Shown: positions 39,968-49,876, numbered from the stretch's first letter. The stretch is 64,000 bases of DNA from Marinobacterium iners (GCF_017310015.1 NZ_CP022297.1:3348001-3412000), one strand, 5' to 3'. The notes: generated by a model not told the origin, from the letters alone. Translations and numbers: made by a program.

Positions 39968-41494
39968 GTGAGCACTGACCGCATGGCTCGATCACTGACG
40001 ACAGTCTTTACTGCACTGCTTGCAGGTGCCAGCATCACGCTGGCACTGGCGCCCTTTGACCTCAAACTGCTGGTGTTGCTGGGTCCCGCCCTGCTTTACC
40101 TGATCCAGCGCCACCAGACACCCCGGCAATCCCTGTTCAGCGGCTACTGTTTTGGCCTGGGATTCTGGGGTGCCGGAGTCTCTTGGGTCTATGTCAGCAT
40201 CAACACCTACGGCAGCGCTTCAGCCATACTGGCCACTGCGCTGACAGCGCTGTTCGTGATGGCACTGGCCCTGCTGTTTGCACTGCAGGGTTGGCTGTTT
40301 GCCCATTTGGCCCGAAACGCCGGACAGCGCTGGCTGATATTCACGGTTGTCTGGGTGGGATTCGAGTGGCTGCGCAGCTGGCTGCTGACGGGCTTCCCGT
40401 GGCTGTATCTGGGCTATGCCGTGCTGGACACCCCACTGGAGCGATGGGCACCCCTGTTTGGTATCTGGTGGCTGTCATTGATTCTGGTACTGCTGGCCAC
40501 CGCCAGTGCCCGCGCTCTGGCAGATCGCAAATGGCTGCCACTGTTGCCGGGCGTGCTGCTGGCGGTCGGTTCCCTGCTGCTGCCTCAAAACTGGACCCAG
40601 CCAGCCGACTCTCCCGCACTGAAAGTCGTGCTGGTGCAACCCAACATACCGCAGTTGCAGAAATGGCAGCCGGACCAGCTGAGACGGATTCTGCAGCAAC
40701 AGATGCAGCTCAGTCGCCAGCACCCTGATGCAGACCTGCTGATCTGGCCCGAGACTGCCATTCCTTCCACCTTCAATCGAGCAGCCCCCATACTGGGCCC
40801 GTTTCTGGATCAGCTTGATCACAATGGCGTCACCCTGATCAGCGGCTTTCCCTATGCCGAAGCCGACCCGAACAGCCCTTTCGGCCAGCGCTTTCACAAC
40901 AGTCTGGGTATTTTCAGTAACGGCAGCGATCTGTATCACAAGCAGCGGCTGGTCCCCTTTGGCGAATATGTACCGCTGGAGAAGCAGCTGCGTGGTGTGA
41001 TCGATTTTTTCAACCTGCCCATGTCCAGCTTCAGCCTGCCTGAAGACAATACCGATACGCTGCAGCTGGATAACCTGCGCATTGCGCCGGCGATCTGCTA
41101 TGAGATCGCCTACCCGCAACTGGTCAACCGCCTGGCCCGTGACAGCAGCCTGATGCTGACCGTATCCAACGACACCTGGTTTGGGCGCTCCATCGCGCCG
41201 GAACAACACCTGCAGATCGCCCGCATGCGGGCACTGGAAAACGGTCGCTGGCTGCTGCGCGGCACCAACAACGGCTATACAGCACTGATCGACCCCAGAG
41301 GCAAGGTCAGTGGACAGGCTCCGCTTGACAGCTCGACCACTCTCACCGGCGAGGTGCAACCGATGCAGGGCAATACGCCCTGGCAGCATTTTGGCCTCTG
41401 GCCTTTGCTGGCAGGGCTTGCAGGCCTGCTACTGCTGGGTTACTGGCGCCCAGGGCAGCGACACCCGCTCAAACACCACCGCACCACAGTGTGA
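39968..41494 (+). CDS. lnt: Apolipoprotein N-acyltransferase
   Basis: 508 aa; a GTG start two nt after corC, with an ATG five codons later as an alternative. Six or more membrane helices occupy residues 1-about 215, and a C-terminal one is at about 475-495. The periplasmic nitrilase domain has the Glu-Lys-Cys triad: LIWPETAIPS, KQRLVPFGEYVP and APAICYEIAYP. Lnt adds the third acyl chain to lipoproteins, including the several encoded in this window. The 3' end overlaps the convergent DUF1451 gene by 66 nt. Confidence 0.97.
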   Translation: MSTDRMARSLTTVFTALLAGASITLALAPFDLKLLVLLGPALLYLIQRHQTPRQSLFSGYCFGLGFWGAGVSWVYVSINTYGSASAILATALTALFVMALALLFALQGWLFAHLARNAGQRWLIFTVVWVGFEWLRSWLLTGFPWLYLGYAVLDTPLERWAPLFGIWWLSLILVLLATASARALADRKWLPLLPGVLLAVGSLLLPQNWTQPADSPALKVVLVQPNIPQLQKWQPDQLRRILQQQMQLSRQHPDADLLIWPETAIPSTFNRAAPILGPFLDQLDHNGVTLISGFPYAEADPNSPFGQRFHNSLGIFSNGSDLYHKQRLVPFGEYVPLEKQLRGVIDFFNLPMSSFSLPEDNTDTLQLDNLRIAPAICYEIAYPQLVNRLARDSSLMLTVSNDTWFGRSIAPEQHLQIARMRALENGRWLLRGTNNGYTALIDPRGKVSGQAPLDSSTTLTGEVQPMQGNTPWQHFGLWPLLAGLAGLLLLGYWRPGQRHPLKHHRTTV

Positions 41495-41983
41495 ACAGGC
41501 GGCAATTTTGTCGGTTGCCTTGAGCTGCTGAGACTCACCGCACTGCAGGCAGCGCAAAGTGCCCGGCGCACTGACTTCGCCTGCCAGATACTGATCTTCA
41601 TCATGAGCCAGCTGTTCACGCAGCAGCTCATGCTGAACGCGAGTCTTGTCGGCCAGATCCAGCAGCGCCTGGCGCACCTTCTCTTCCAGCACCCCCAGAT
41701 CGAAGTTCAGCCAAGCCGCAAGGCCATCACCGGTTTCATGCGCATAGTAACCAAGCTGCTTCAGATCACGCCGCAAATAGGCCTTCATCAGCTCGACTTC
41801 ATCCCGGGTCATCTCTTCAGCAGCCAACTCCAGCTCTGCCGCTTCTTCGATCTGATCCTGCAGATAGTCCCAACTTACCTCACCGGCCTCATCAAGCCGC
41901 TGGCGCAAACGTTCCAGCACCCGATCATAGGCACGCGGTGCCTGATCCGAATGCTTTGGGGTTTTCTGTTCATGCTCGCTCAT
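41429..41983 (-). CDS. Zinc-ribbon DUF1451 protein (YbeL-like)
   Basis: 184 aa from the ATG giving MSEHEQKTPKH, with AGGAG six nt upstream; 56 extra residues in the longer frame are rejected. A helical, acidic N-terminal part (about 20-140, coiled-coil prone) is followed by a C-terminal zinc ribbon with two CxxC pairs: RCLQCGES and ACSHCGAVVF. The position between lnt and leuS is that of ybeL in E. coli. The function is unknown. It is divergent from leuS and overlaps the end of lnt tail to tail. Confidence 0.88.
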   Translation of the reverse strand: MSEHEQKTPKHSDQAPRAYDRVLERLRQRLDEAGEVSWDYLQDQIEEAAELELAAEEMTRDEVELMKAYLRRDLKQLGYYAHETGDGLAAWLNFDLGVLEEKVRQALLDLADKTRVQHELLREQLAHDEDQYLAGEVSAPGTLRCLQCGESQQLKATDKIAACSHCGAVVFERVSLPWAPVTQQ

Positions 41984-42115
41984 GGGCAACTCCTGTGTCA
42001 GCGGGCGGGGCCCGATTCTCGCGCCCCTTTTGCATTCAGTATATCCCCGATTGTGGAAAAGCTCAGCGCTGCAGGTCAATCTCTGCGCTACGGCTCGCTG
42101 CCGACTTCTCCCCTG

Positions 42116-42142
42116 TTGACGACGAGGGGAATATTGTATGCT
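42116..42142 (+). promoter_or_regulatory. Candidate promoter of leuS
   Basis: TTGACG (-35) and TATGCT (-10) are separated by 15 bp, about 90 nt before the leuS ATG, in the gap divergent from the DUF1451 gene. Spacing is short and the -10 is imperfect, so this is only a candidate. Confidence 0.35.
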
Positions 42143-42232
42143 ATGCCACATTCAGCCTTTTACGGCGCTGGCCCGGTGACGACCGGCCACACAGCGCACA
42201 TTCCCGTTATCAGTGAGTTGCAGCCGATCATA

Positions 42233-44821
42233 ATGAACGAACAATATACCCCCCAGGATATCGAGCCCAAGGTACAGCAGCATTGGGAACAACAGGACAG
42301 CTTCAAGGCGGACGAAAGTGCGCCGGGAGAGCCCTTCTACTGCCTTTCCATGTTCCCCTACCCCAGCGGCCGCCTGCACATGGGGCACGTTCGCAACTAC
42401 ACAATCGGTGATGTGGTTTCCCGCTACCAGCGCATGCAGGGACGCAACGTACTGCAGCCAATGGGCTGGGATGCGTTTGGTCTGCCGGCTGAGAATGCGG
42501 CAATGAAAAACAACGTACCACCGGCCAAGTGGACCTACGAAAACATCGACTACATGCGCCATCAGCTCAAGCAAATGGGCTTTGGCTATGACTGGTCACG
42601 CGAGCTGGCCACCTGCCACCCTGAATATTACCGTTGGGAGCAATGGTTCTTTACCCGACTGATGAAAAAGGGGCTGGTCTACAAGAAGGAAGCTGAGGTC
42701 AACTGGGATCCGGTTGATCAGACAGTTCTGGCCAATGAACAGGTAATCGATGGTCGAGGCTGGCGCTCCGGCGCGCTTGTCGAGCGGAAGAAGATCCCAC
42801 AGTGGTTTCTGAAAATCACCGACTATGCTGACCAGTTGCTGGACGACCTGGACAAGCTCGATGGTTGGCCGGAACAGGTCAAGACCATGCAACGTAACTG
42901 GATTGGCCGCTCGGAAGGGGTCGAACTCAGCTTCCAGGTGGACGGCTACGGCGAACTTGAAGTGTTCACCACCCGCCCAGACACCCTGATGGGCGTAACC
43001 TACGTAGCAGTTGCGGCCCAGCATCCATTGGCGTTGCAGGCCGCTGAAAACAATGCCGAGCTGGCTGCATTCGTCGAAGAGTGTCGCCACACCAAGGTTG
43101 CCGAAGCCGACATGGCAACCATGGAAAAGAAAGGCATGGCACTGGGAATTGAAGCAGTACACCCGCTGACCGGTGAAAAGCTTCCGGTCTGGACAGCCAA
43201 CTTCGTACTGATGGATTATGGTTCTGGTGCGGTGATGTCAGTACCAGGCCACGACCAGCGCGACTGGGAGTTTGCCCGCAAGTACGGCCTGCCCATCAAG
43301 CAGGTCGTCGCACCGCTGAATGGTGACGTGAGCGTAGACCTCGAGAAAGAAGCCTTTACCGACAAGGGCGTACTGGTCAACTCCGGCAATTTTGATGACC
43401 TGGAGTTTGACGTTGCCTTTAAAGCGATTGCCAAGGAGCTGGAGCGCAAGAACAAGGGTCGCACCACCATCAACTACCGCCTGCGCGACTGGGGTGTTTC
43501 GCGCCAGCGTTACTGGGGCGCACCGATTCCCGTGATCAACTGCAGCAGCTGCGGCGCCGTGCCGGTGCCTGAAGACCAGCTGCCGGTGCGTTTGCCGGAA
43601 GAGGTCGAATTCGATGGCACAGGCTCACCGATCAAGAAGATGCGCGACTTCATCGACACGACCTGCCCCAAGTGCGGCGGTCCTGCTGAACGTGAAACCG
43701 ACACCTTCGATACCTTCATGGAGTCCAGCTGGTACTACGCCCGTTATGCCAGCATGAATCCTGATGCCATGCTCGACCCCAAGCAGGCCAATCATTGGCT
43801 GCCGGTGGATCAGTACATCGGCGGTATCGAACATGCCATTCTGCACCTGCTCTACTCGCGCTTCTTCCACAAACTGATGCGTGACGAAGGTCTGGTCGAC
43901 TCCGACGAGCCATTCAAACGCCTGCTGTGTCAGGGCATGGTACTGGCCGACAGCTTCTACTATGAAAGCGAAAAAGGCGGTCAGATGTGGGTCTCCCCGG
44001 CTGACGTTACCACCGAGAAAGACGAAAAGGGCCGCGTGATTCGTGCCACCGACGCCGCAGGTCGGGAGCTTAACCACGACGGCATGTCGAAGATGTCCAA
44101 GTCCAAGAACAACGGCATCGATCCGCAGATCATGATCGACCGCTACGGTGCCGATACCGTGCGTCTGTTCATGATGTTTGCCGCGCCGCCGGAGCAATCG
44201 CTGGAATGGCTCGACTCGGGAGTAGAAGGGGCACACCGCTTTCTGCGTCGCCTTTGGAAGCAGGTGCATGACCATCTGCAGCAGGGTATCGCATGCCCGG
44301 CACTGGACATTGAAGCACTTGACGAAACGCAGCGCGACCTGCGTCGCAAGGTGCACGAAACCATCGCCAAGGTGAGCGATGACATGGAACGACGCCAAAC
44401 CTTCAACACGGCGATCGCAGCCGTTATGGAGTTGTCCAACGCCATCGGTCGTTTTGTGGATGTCAGCGAGCAGGGCCGTGCCGTGACCCGAGAGGCACTG
44501 GAAGCCGCCATCCGCCTGCTGTCCCCCATTGTGCCTCATATTACGCACCAGCTCTGGCTTGAACTGGGCCACACGGATGACCTGCTGCACACTCCTTGGC
44601 CCCAGGTGGATGCATCGGCGCTGACCCGCGCCAGCGTTGAACTGGTTGTGCAGGTCAACGGTAAGGTTCGCGCCAAGATTACCGTATCCGCCGATGCGGA
44701 CGAAGACGTGATCCTGCACACCGCCCTGGCCAGCGAAAACGTACAGAAGCACCTTGAAGGCAAAACGATTCGCAAAAAAATCGTTGTGCCCGGCAAGCTG
44801 CTCAATATTGTTGTGGGCTGA
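42233..44821 (+). CDS. leuS: Leucyl-tRNA synthetase
   Basis: 862 aa from the ATG giving MNEQYTPQDIEPK, aligning with the E. coli start (860 aa). The frame stays open 210 codons upstream, but that stretch is not LeuRS-like. The class I signatures are HMGH in YPSGRLHMGHVRNYT and KMSKS in SKMSKSKNNG. The CP1 editing domain (about 220-410) contains the TTRPDTLMGVTY motif, and a zinc-binding region has CSSCGAVPVP and CPKCGGPAE. It charges tRNA-Leu and removes mis-acylated products. It heads leuS-lptE-holA. Confidence 0.98.
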   Translation: MNEQYTPQDIEPKVQQHWEQQDSFKADESAPGEPFYCLSMFPYPSGRLHMGHVRNYTIGDVVSRYQRMQGRNVLQPMGWDAFGLPAENAAMKNNVPPAKWTYENIDYMRHQLKQMGFGYDWSRELATCHPEYYRWEQWFFTRLMKKGLVYKKEAEVNWDPVDQTVLANEQVIDGRGWRSGALVERKKIPQWFLKITDYADQLLDDLDKLDGWPEQVKTMQRNWIGRSEGVELSFQVDGYGELEVFTTRPDTLMGVTYVAVAAQHPLALQAAENNAELAAFVEECRHTKVAEADMATMEKKGMALGIEAVHPLTGEKLPVWTANFVLMDYGSGAVMSVPGHDQRDWEFARKYGLPIKQVVAPLNGDVSVDLEKEAFTDKGVLVNSGNFDDLEFDVAFKAIAKELERKNKGRTTINYRLRDWGVSRQRYWGAPIPVINCSSCGAVPVPEDQLPVRLPEEVEFDGTGSPIKKMRDFIDTTCPKCGGPAERETDTFDTFMESSWYYARYASMNPDAMLDPKQANHWLPVDQYIGGIEHAILHLLYSRFFHKLMRDEGLVDSDEPFKRLLCQGMVLADSFYYESEKGGQMWVSPADVTTEKDEKGRVIRATDAAGRELNHDGMSKMSKSKNNGIDPQIMIDRYGADTVRLFMMFAAPPEQSLEWLDSGVEGAHRFLRRLWKQVHDHLQQGIACPALDIEALDETQRDLRRKVHETIAKVSDDMERRQTFNTAIAAVMELSNAIGRFVDVSEQGRAVTREALEAAIRLLSPIVPHITHQLWLELGHTDDLLHTPWPQVDASALTRASVELVVQVNGKVRAKITVSADADEDVILHTALASENVQKHLEGKTIRKKIVVPGKLLNIVVG

Positions 44822-44833
44822 ACGGAGACTGCC

Positions 44834-45337
44834 ATGACCAAGCGCCTGACCCTGCCCCTGTTTGCTGTACTGATGAGCCTGACACTGAGTGCCTGCGGCT
44901 TCAAGTTGCGCGGCCTCTATGATGTACCGGAGGTACTGCGTCAGGTGCATCTGGTAACCGAGTCCACACCCAGTCAGATTGAGCCGGAACTGCGCTCGGC
45001 ACTGGAGGTGAACCGGATTAGCCTTACGGAGTCAGGCCGCTATCAACTGGAAATACTGTCGGAACGACATACTCGCCGTATCGCCACACTGACCGGTAAT
45101 GCCGATGCGGCTGAATATGAACTGCGCTCGGAAATCCGCTTCCGGGTACTGGATCGTCAGCATGACAATGCGGTCGTAATGCCCGAACGCAGAATCATGA
45201 ACGAACGTGTCTATCGCAACGAGCGCGACAACATTACCGCCAGCGGCTCACAGGAAATACTGATCAGACAGCAGATGCTGCAGGATCTTGCCCAGCAAGT
45301 GGTACGTCAGTACCTGCGCGTCAACACCGCGCAATGA
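44834..45337 (+). CDS. lptE: LPS-assembly lipoprotein LptE
   Basis: 167 aa. The lipoprotein signal ends in LSAC (Cys21), followed by the LptE start GFKLRG. The rest has the two-layer alpha/beta pattern of the family, with LEILSERHTRR and ADAAEYELRSEI. LptE plugs the LptD beta-barrel at the outer membrane and helps deliver LPS. Its stop overlaps the holA ATG by 4 nt, the conserved leuS-lptE-holA order. Confidence 0.96.
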   Translation: MTKRLTLPLFAVLMSLTLSACGFKLRGLYDVPEVLRQVHLVTESTPSQIEPELRSALEVNRISLTESGRYQLEILSERHTRRIATLTGNADAAEYELRSEIRFRVLDRQHDNAVVMPERRIMNERVYRNERDNITASGSQEILIRQQMLQDLAQQVVRQYLRVNTAQ

Positions 45338-46371
45338 AAACCCGTGCGGAACAGCTGAACGCTCAGCTGCAGCGTCTCACTTCCCCCGCCCCGGTATTTA
45401 TGATCACCGGGGACGAGCCGCTGCAGCATGCTGAAAGCTGCGATGCCATTCGCGCCTGGCTGCGTCAGGCAGGCTTTACCGAGCGTGACGTGATGCATGT
45501 GGATGCAGGCTTCTCCTGGGAGCGCCTGCTGGAAAGCGCCAACGCCCTGTCCCTGTTTGCCGACCGCAAGATCATCGAGCTGCGCCTGGGCAGCCAGAAG
45601 CTGGACAAACAGGCCAGTGCACTGCTGCAGCGCTATCTTGATAATCCCGCTCCCGACAATGTGCTGTTGATTCAGGCCGACCGACTCGATGCCGGTGCAA
45701 AAAAAAGTGCCTGGTTCAAGCAGGTCGAAAAATGTGGGCTGGTAGTAGAGATCTGGCCAGTTGAGCCTGAACAGCTGCCGCAGTGGATGTCACAGCGTGC
45801 TGCCGCTCAAGGACTCCAACTCAGTGGCGATGCACTGCAACTGCTGTGTGCACGGATAGAGGGCAATCTGCTGGCAGCCAAACAGGAACTGGACAAGCTC
45901 AACCTGCTTTACCCCAACCAAACCATCGATGCCGAGCAAGTGGTTGAAGCCGTCGCAGACAGCTCCCGTTACGACATTTTTGCACTCAGTGATGCCGTAC
46001 TGATGCGCGACCCCGCACGCTGCCAGAAGATCCTGCAGGTCCTGCGCCAGGAAGGCATCGAGGCCACTCTGGTACTCTGGGCGCTTACCCGAGAAATTCG
46101 GACCCTGCTCAACCTGCAGCGCGGACTGGCGTCAGGCGTACCCTATGACACCCTGTGCCAGCGAGAGAAAATTTGGGGCAAGCGCAAGCCGTTGATGCGC
46201 AAGGCCTGTCAACAGACGCCAGCGGCAAGGCTGGAAGGCCTGCTGGTACTGAGCCATGATATTGATTTGGCGATCAAGGGCCAGCTCAACAGTTGCCCCT
46301 GGCTACTGCTGTCCAGCCTCACACTCGAGCTTTCAGGCTGCCAGCTGGGCCTGCCACACCCGGTACACTAA
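45334..46371 (+). CDS. holA: DNA polymerase III delta subunit
   Basis: 345 aa, the usual length. The N-terminal AAA-like fold begins PVFMITGDEPLQHAESCDAIR, and SLFADRKIIELRLGSQKLDK is the typical delta segment that contacts the clamp. Delta is the wrench of the clamp loader that opens the beta ring. It is the last of the leuS-lptE-holA group. The psi-like clamp-loader partner is also encoded in this window, 16 kb upstream. Confidence 0.95.
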   Translation: MKTRAEQLNAQLQRLTSPAPVFMITGDEPLQHAESCDAIRAWLRQAGFTERDVMHVDAGFSWERLLESANALSLFADRKIIELRLGSQKLDKQASALLQRYLDNPAPDNVLLIQADRLDAGAKKSAWFKQVEKCGLVVEIWPVEPEQLPQWMSQRAAAQGLQLSGDALQLLCARIEGNLLAAKQELDKLNLLYPNQTIDAEQVVEAVADSSRYDIFALSDAVLMRDPARCQKILQVLRQEGIEATLVLWALTREIRTLLNLQRGLASGVPYDTLCQREKIWGKRKPLMRKACQQTPAARLEGLLVLSHDIDLAIKGQLNSCPWLLLSSLTLELSGCQLGLPHPVH

Positions 46372-46430
46372 ACTGACAGATTCAGGAACGACTGTTAGTA
46401 TTCAACGGCAGACTTGGTTGAGGAACCGGC

Positions 46431-46775
46431 ATGAAGCTGTTGCGATACTCTGTATTACCGATCATTCCCCTGCTGCTGACCGCCTGTGGAGAGACACCGC
46501 CCGAGCGGATGAAGCAGGGGGATAAGCTGTATGCCTACTACTGCCAAAACTGTCACCAGAAAGCCGGACTTGGCCCTTTTCTGGAACAGGTCCCGCTCAC
46601 TGAACGCTCATTGCAGCGACACGAGATCGTCCTGATGATCAAGCATGACTATGACCAGGGGCACAAACACATGCCCACCTTCAGCCAACTCAGCGACCTG
46701 CAGGCCGATGCACTGGCGGAATTTGTCATCGAGCGACGCAGGGCTCAGGCAAGAGCCCCCTCAAACCCCAACTGA
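46431..46775 (+). CDS. Monohaem cytochrome c lipoprotein
   Basis: 114 aa. The lipoprotein signal ends in LLTAC (Cys19), so the protein should be membrane-tethered in the periplasm. One haem-attachment motif CQNCH (38-42) follows directly; the likely axial Met is in HKHMPTFSQLSD, and the C-terminal helix DLQADALAEFV is cytochrome-like. It is a small electron carrier, partner unknown. It follows holA by 59 nt and overlaps the convergent trmL by 31 nt. Confidence 0.88.
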   Translation: MKLLRYSVLPIIPLLLTACGETPPERMKQGDKLYAYYCQNCHQKAGLGPFLEQVPLTERSLQRHEIVLMIKHDYDQGHKHMPTFSQLSDLQADALAEFVIERRRAQARAPSNPN

Positions 46776-47203
46776 CGCCAAGCCTCGTACACCACGACAG
46801 CGCAGGCGTTGGACAGATTCAGACTGCGACTGTCAGCCAGCATCGGCAGGCGCAGGCCTGAATGCTGCTGAATGACTTCGGCGGGGAGACCCCGGGTTTC
46901 GGGGCCGAACAACAGCAGATCGCCGGGAGCAAAGTCGGCATCGGCGTAACCACGTTTTGCCTTGGTCGTCAGCGCCCAGACGCGCCGAGGCCTAAGCGCC
47001 TCCAGGCAGGACTGCAGATCATCATGTACCTGTACCCGGGCCCACTCATGGTAATCCAGCCCCGCCCGACGCAAACGTTTGTCGTCAAGATCAAACCCCA
47101 GTGGCCGGATCAAGTGAAGACGAAAGCCGGTGTTGGCACACAGGCGGATGATGTTCCCGGTATTCGGTGGAATTTCGGGTTGGTAAAGGGCCAGATCAAG
47201 CAT
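46745..47203 (-). CDS. trmL: tRNA (cytidine/uridine-2'-O)-methyltransferase TrmL
   Basis: 152 aa from the ATG giving MLDLALYQPEIPPNTGN; nine extra residues from an earlier ATG are unlikely. SPOUT-fold knot motifs are present: IPPNTGNIIRLCANTGF, LLLFGPETRGLPAEV and LPMLADSRSLNLSNACAVVVYE. It methylates the wobble ribose of tRNA-Leu isoacceptors. Downstream of ntrC on the same strand (42-nt gap), it may be read by transcripts from ntrBC. It overlaps the cytochrome gene tail to tail. Confidence 0.94.
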   Translation of the reverse strand: MLDLALYQPEIPPNTGNIIRLCANTGFRLHLIRPLGFDLDDKRLRRAGLDYHEWARVQVHDDLQSCLEALRPRRVWALTTKAKRGYADADFAPGDLLLFGPETRGLPAEVIQQHSGLRLPMLADSRSLNLSNACAVVVYEAWRQLGFEGALA

Positions 47204-47245
47204 CAGAGTCTCCGGTGGATCGGCCCACATTATACCGGCCAGCAG

Positions 47246-48691
47246 TTAATCGTCACCCTCTTCATCATTAAGACCGGAGGTATCCATCTGCAGCTCCTTG
47301 ATCTTGCGCGTCAAGGTGTTGCGCCCCCAGCCCAGCAGACGAGCGGCATCACGTCGGCGACCAGCAGTGGCTCCCAACGCGGCGGTAATCATGACGTGCT
47401 CAAAGGCCGGCACAGCCTCCTGCAGGATACCTTCTGAGCCTCGTGCCAACTGCTGTTCGGCCCAGAGCCTCAATCCTTCCTGCCAGCTGCAACTGGTACC
47501 GGCCACCTTGGGATCATGTTGCTGCTGCTCCAGCAGCTCTGGCGGCAGATCAGAGACCAGCACCTCACGCCCGGATGCCATCACCGTCAGCCAGCGACAG
47601 GTATTTTCCAGCTGACGCACATTGCCAGGCCATGACAGATCACACATGAACTCGGCCGTTTCCGGTTTCAGTACCTTGGGTTCTACCGCCAGCTCTTCGG
47701 CCGAACTGGCCAGAAAGTGCCGTGCCAGGCGCGGAATGTCTTCGCGCCGCTCCGCCAGCCGCGGGATATGGATGCGGATAACATTGAGGCGGTGAAACAG
47801 GTCCTCACGGAAACGCCCGTCCCGTACCAGCTTCTCCAGATTCTGGTGGGTTGCAGCAATGATCCTGACATCCACTCGCACCGGTGTATGACCGCCAACC
47901 CGATAGAACTCGCCATCGGCCAGTACACGCAGCAGTCGAGTCTGGGTATCCGCCGGCATATCACCAATTTCGTCCAGAAACAGGGTGCCACCATCCGCCT
48001 GCTCAAAACGGCCGCGACGGCTCGCGGCGGCTCCGGTGAAGGCACCTTTCTCATGCCCGAACAGTTCGGACTCAATCAGGTCTCGCGGAATCGCCGCCAT
48101 ATTCAGTGGAATGAACGGCTTCTCTGCTCGCGGGCTGTGCTTATGCAGGGCATGAGCAACCAGCTCCTTGCCGGTGCCCGACTCACCGTTGATCAGCACC
48201 GTAATGTTTGAGTGTGCCAACCGCCCAATGGCACGGAACACCTCCTGCATGGCAGGCGCTTCACCGATAATTTCAGCCGCCTGCTCAGGCTGGGGTTGTG
48301 CCGTCTGCTCGCGCTGTTCTTGGGCATGTGCAACCGCACGTCGCACCAGTGAAAGCGCCTCATCCACGTCAAACGGTTTGGGCAGATACTCAAAGGCACC
48401 ACCCTGATAGGAGGCCACGGCACTGTCGAGATCCGAATGGGCTGTCATGATGATGATCGGCAGCTGCGGCATCACCTCGTGCAGATGCTGCAACAGCTTC
48501 AGCCCATCCATGCCCGGCATGCGCACGTCACTCAGAATGGCATCCGGGTGCTCGTCTTCCAGTCGTGCCAGCAGTGGCTGCGCCGAATCGAAGGCTTCGG
48601 TCTCGAAGCCTGCCGATGTCAGCGCCTTGTCGAGAACCCAGCGGATCGAGCGGTCGTCATCAACGATCCAGACCTTGGCTGCTTGTGTCAT
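47246..48691 (-). CDS. ntrC: Nitrogen regulation response regulator NtrC
   Basis: 481 aa. Receiver domain with the phospho-Asp in ILSDVRMPGMDG; AAA+ domain with Walker A GESGTGKELV, the sigma-54 contact loop GAFTGA in HEKGAFTGAAA and Walker B GGTLFLDEIGDMP; C-terminal Fis-like helix-turn-helix ATAGRRRDAARLLGWGRNTLTRKI. It activates sigma-54 promoters in nitrogen limitation. Likely local targets, from sites I can see, are glnA, ntrB, and perhaps nirB and nirC. Its start lies 32 nt inside the end of ntrB, so they are translationally coupled. Confidence 0.97.
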   Translation of the reverse strand: MTQAAKVWIVDDDRSIRWVLDKALTSAGFETEAFDSAQPLLARLEDEHPDAILSDVRMPGMDGLKLLQHLHEVMPQLPIIIMTAHSDLDSAVASYQGGAFEYLPKPFDVDEALSLVRRAVAHAQEQREQTAQPQPEQAAEIIGEAPAMQEVFRAIGRLAHSNITVLINGESGTGKELVAHALHKHSPRAEKPFIPLNMAAIPRDLIESELFGHEKGAFTGAAASRRGRFEQADGGTLFLDEIGDMPADTQTRLLRVLADGEFYRVGGHTPVRVDVRIIAATHQNLEKLVRDGRFREDLFHRLNVIRIHIPRLAERREDIPRLARHFLASSAEELAVEPKVLKPETAEFMCDLSWPGNVRQLENTCRWLTVMASGREVLVSDLPPELLEQQQHDPKVAGTSCSWQEGLRLWAEQQLARGSEGILQEAVPAFEHVMITAALGATAGRRRDAARLLGWGRNTLTRKIKELQMDTSGLNDEEGDD

Positions 48692-49748
48692 GACTCAACT
48701 CCAGTGGTATAAACAGGTTGAAGCGGGTCTGCCCCGGCTCCGACGTAAATTCGATCAGCCCCTTGTGCTGATTCATGATCGACTGGGCGATGGACAGGCC
48801 CAGACCAGACCCCTGCGCCCGGCTGCTGACCATGGGGTAAAAAATGGTATCGGCAATTTCGTCGGGTATTCCCGGACCGTTGTCGATTATCTCAAGTGAG
48901 CACACCAGCCGATGCCGCTCTGTGCCCAATGTAATCTGGCGCAGAGCTCGTGTACGCAGCATGACCTGAGGCGCCGTTGTGCCGGCTTCCTCCATCGCCT
49001 GTACCGCATTGCGGATGATATTCAGAACCGCTTGAATTAATTGGCCCCGAGCACCATCAAACTCGGGAATACTCGGATCATAGTCGCGCATCAGTTTGAC
49101 GCGATTACCGGTTTCGGCCTTTACCAGACTGCAGACATGCTCAAGAATGGCGTGAATGTTCACCCGTTCAATCACCGGCAGTTTATGCGGCCCCAACAGG
49201 CGATCCACCAGGTGGCGCAGCCGATCCGCTTCTTCAATAATGATCTGGGTGTATTCATGCAACTCTTCCCGATCAAGCTCGCGGTCCAGCAACTGGGCAG
49301 CCCCACGGATGCCGCCAAGCGGATTCTTGATCTCATGCGCGAGCCCTCGTACCAATATCCGTGCACTGGCATGACGGGTGAGCAGTTCCTCTTCCCGCTC
49401 AATTCGCATCAATCGGTCACGGGCCTGTATCTCAAGCAGAATCCCTCCATCCGGTATCGGGTTGACGCTGTAATCAACTGTCAACTCCTGCCCGGTCTGA
49501 GTCACCAGCCGAGCTTCCCGCTTGCTGTAGGGGTGGCCGCTGCACAATGACTGGCGCAGGACATCCAGCTCCGCTTCACTGGACGACAGCCACTCTTCAA
49601 TGGGGCGATTCTTGAGCCGTCGCGCACTGGCTTCCAGCAACATTTCAGCGGCCGGATTCATGTACTGGATGCAAAGGGACTCGTTCAGTACCAATACCGA
49701 ACTGGTCAGGTTATCCAGTATCTGCTTGTGTGACTGTGAACGGGACAT
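48660..49748 (-). CDS. ntrB: Nitrogen regulation sensor kinase/phosphatase NtrB
   Basis: 362 aa from the ATG giving MSRSQSHKQIL, with AAGGAG nine nt upstream; the longer frame to 49874 overlaps a promoter and is rejected. A PAS domain (about 5-120) is followed by the H-box GLAHEIKNPLGGIRGAAQLL and the ATPase motifs NIIRNAVQAM, IIDNGPGIP and GSGLGLSIAQ. There is no membrane segment. It phosphorylates NtrC at low glutamine under control of PII. It carries its own sigma-54-like promoter with an NtrC-like site upstream, separate from glnA. Confidence 0.97.
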   Translation of the reverse strand: MSRSQSHKQILDNLTSSVLVLNESLCIQYMNPAAEMLLEASARRLKNRPIEEWLSSSEAELDVLRQSLCSGHPYSKREARLVTQTGQELTVDYSVNPIPDGGILLEIQARDRLMRIEREEELLTRHASARILVRGLAHEIKNPLGGIRGAAQLLDRELDREELHEYTQIIIEEADRLRHLVDRLLGPHKLPVIERVNIHAILEHVCSLVKAETGNRVKLMRDYDPSIPEFDGARGQLIQAVLNIIRNAVQAMEEAGTTAPQVMLRTRALRQITLGTERHRLVCSLEIIDNGPGIPDEIADTIFYPMVSSRAQGSGLGLSIAQSIMNQHKGLIEFTSEPGQTRFNLFIPLELSHDTSSQGLDR

Positions 49749-49776
49749 CGGCTGCTCTCCTTCCTGACCCTTCTCA

Positions 49777-49792
49777 TGCAAGAAAAGCGCCA
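49777..49792 (-). promoter_or_regulatory. Sigma-54-like promoter of ntrBC
   Basis: On the minus strand: TGGCGC-N5-TTGCA, with GG and GC at the -24/-12 spacing. Initiation would fall near 49765, giving a very short leader of about 17 nt that still contains the AAGGAG ribosome site. An NtrC-like site lies about 100 nt upstream. Confidence 0.62.
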
Positions 49793-49876
49793 GTTTTTCT
49801 GAAATCCCAATCGCCCGGCACATGAGGCTTGAGGCCAAACCAAGGCCCTGTAGGTCAGCTATTGAAAATGGCATTA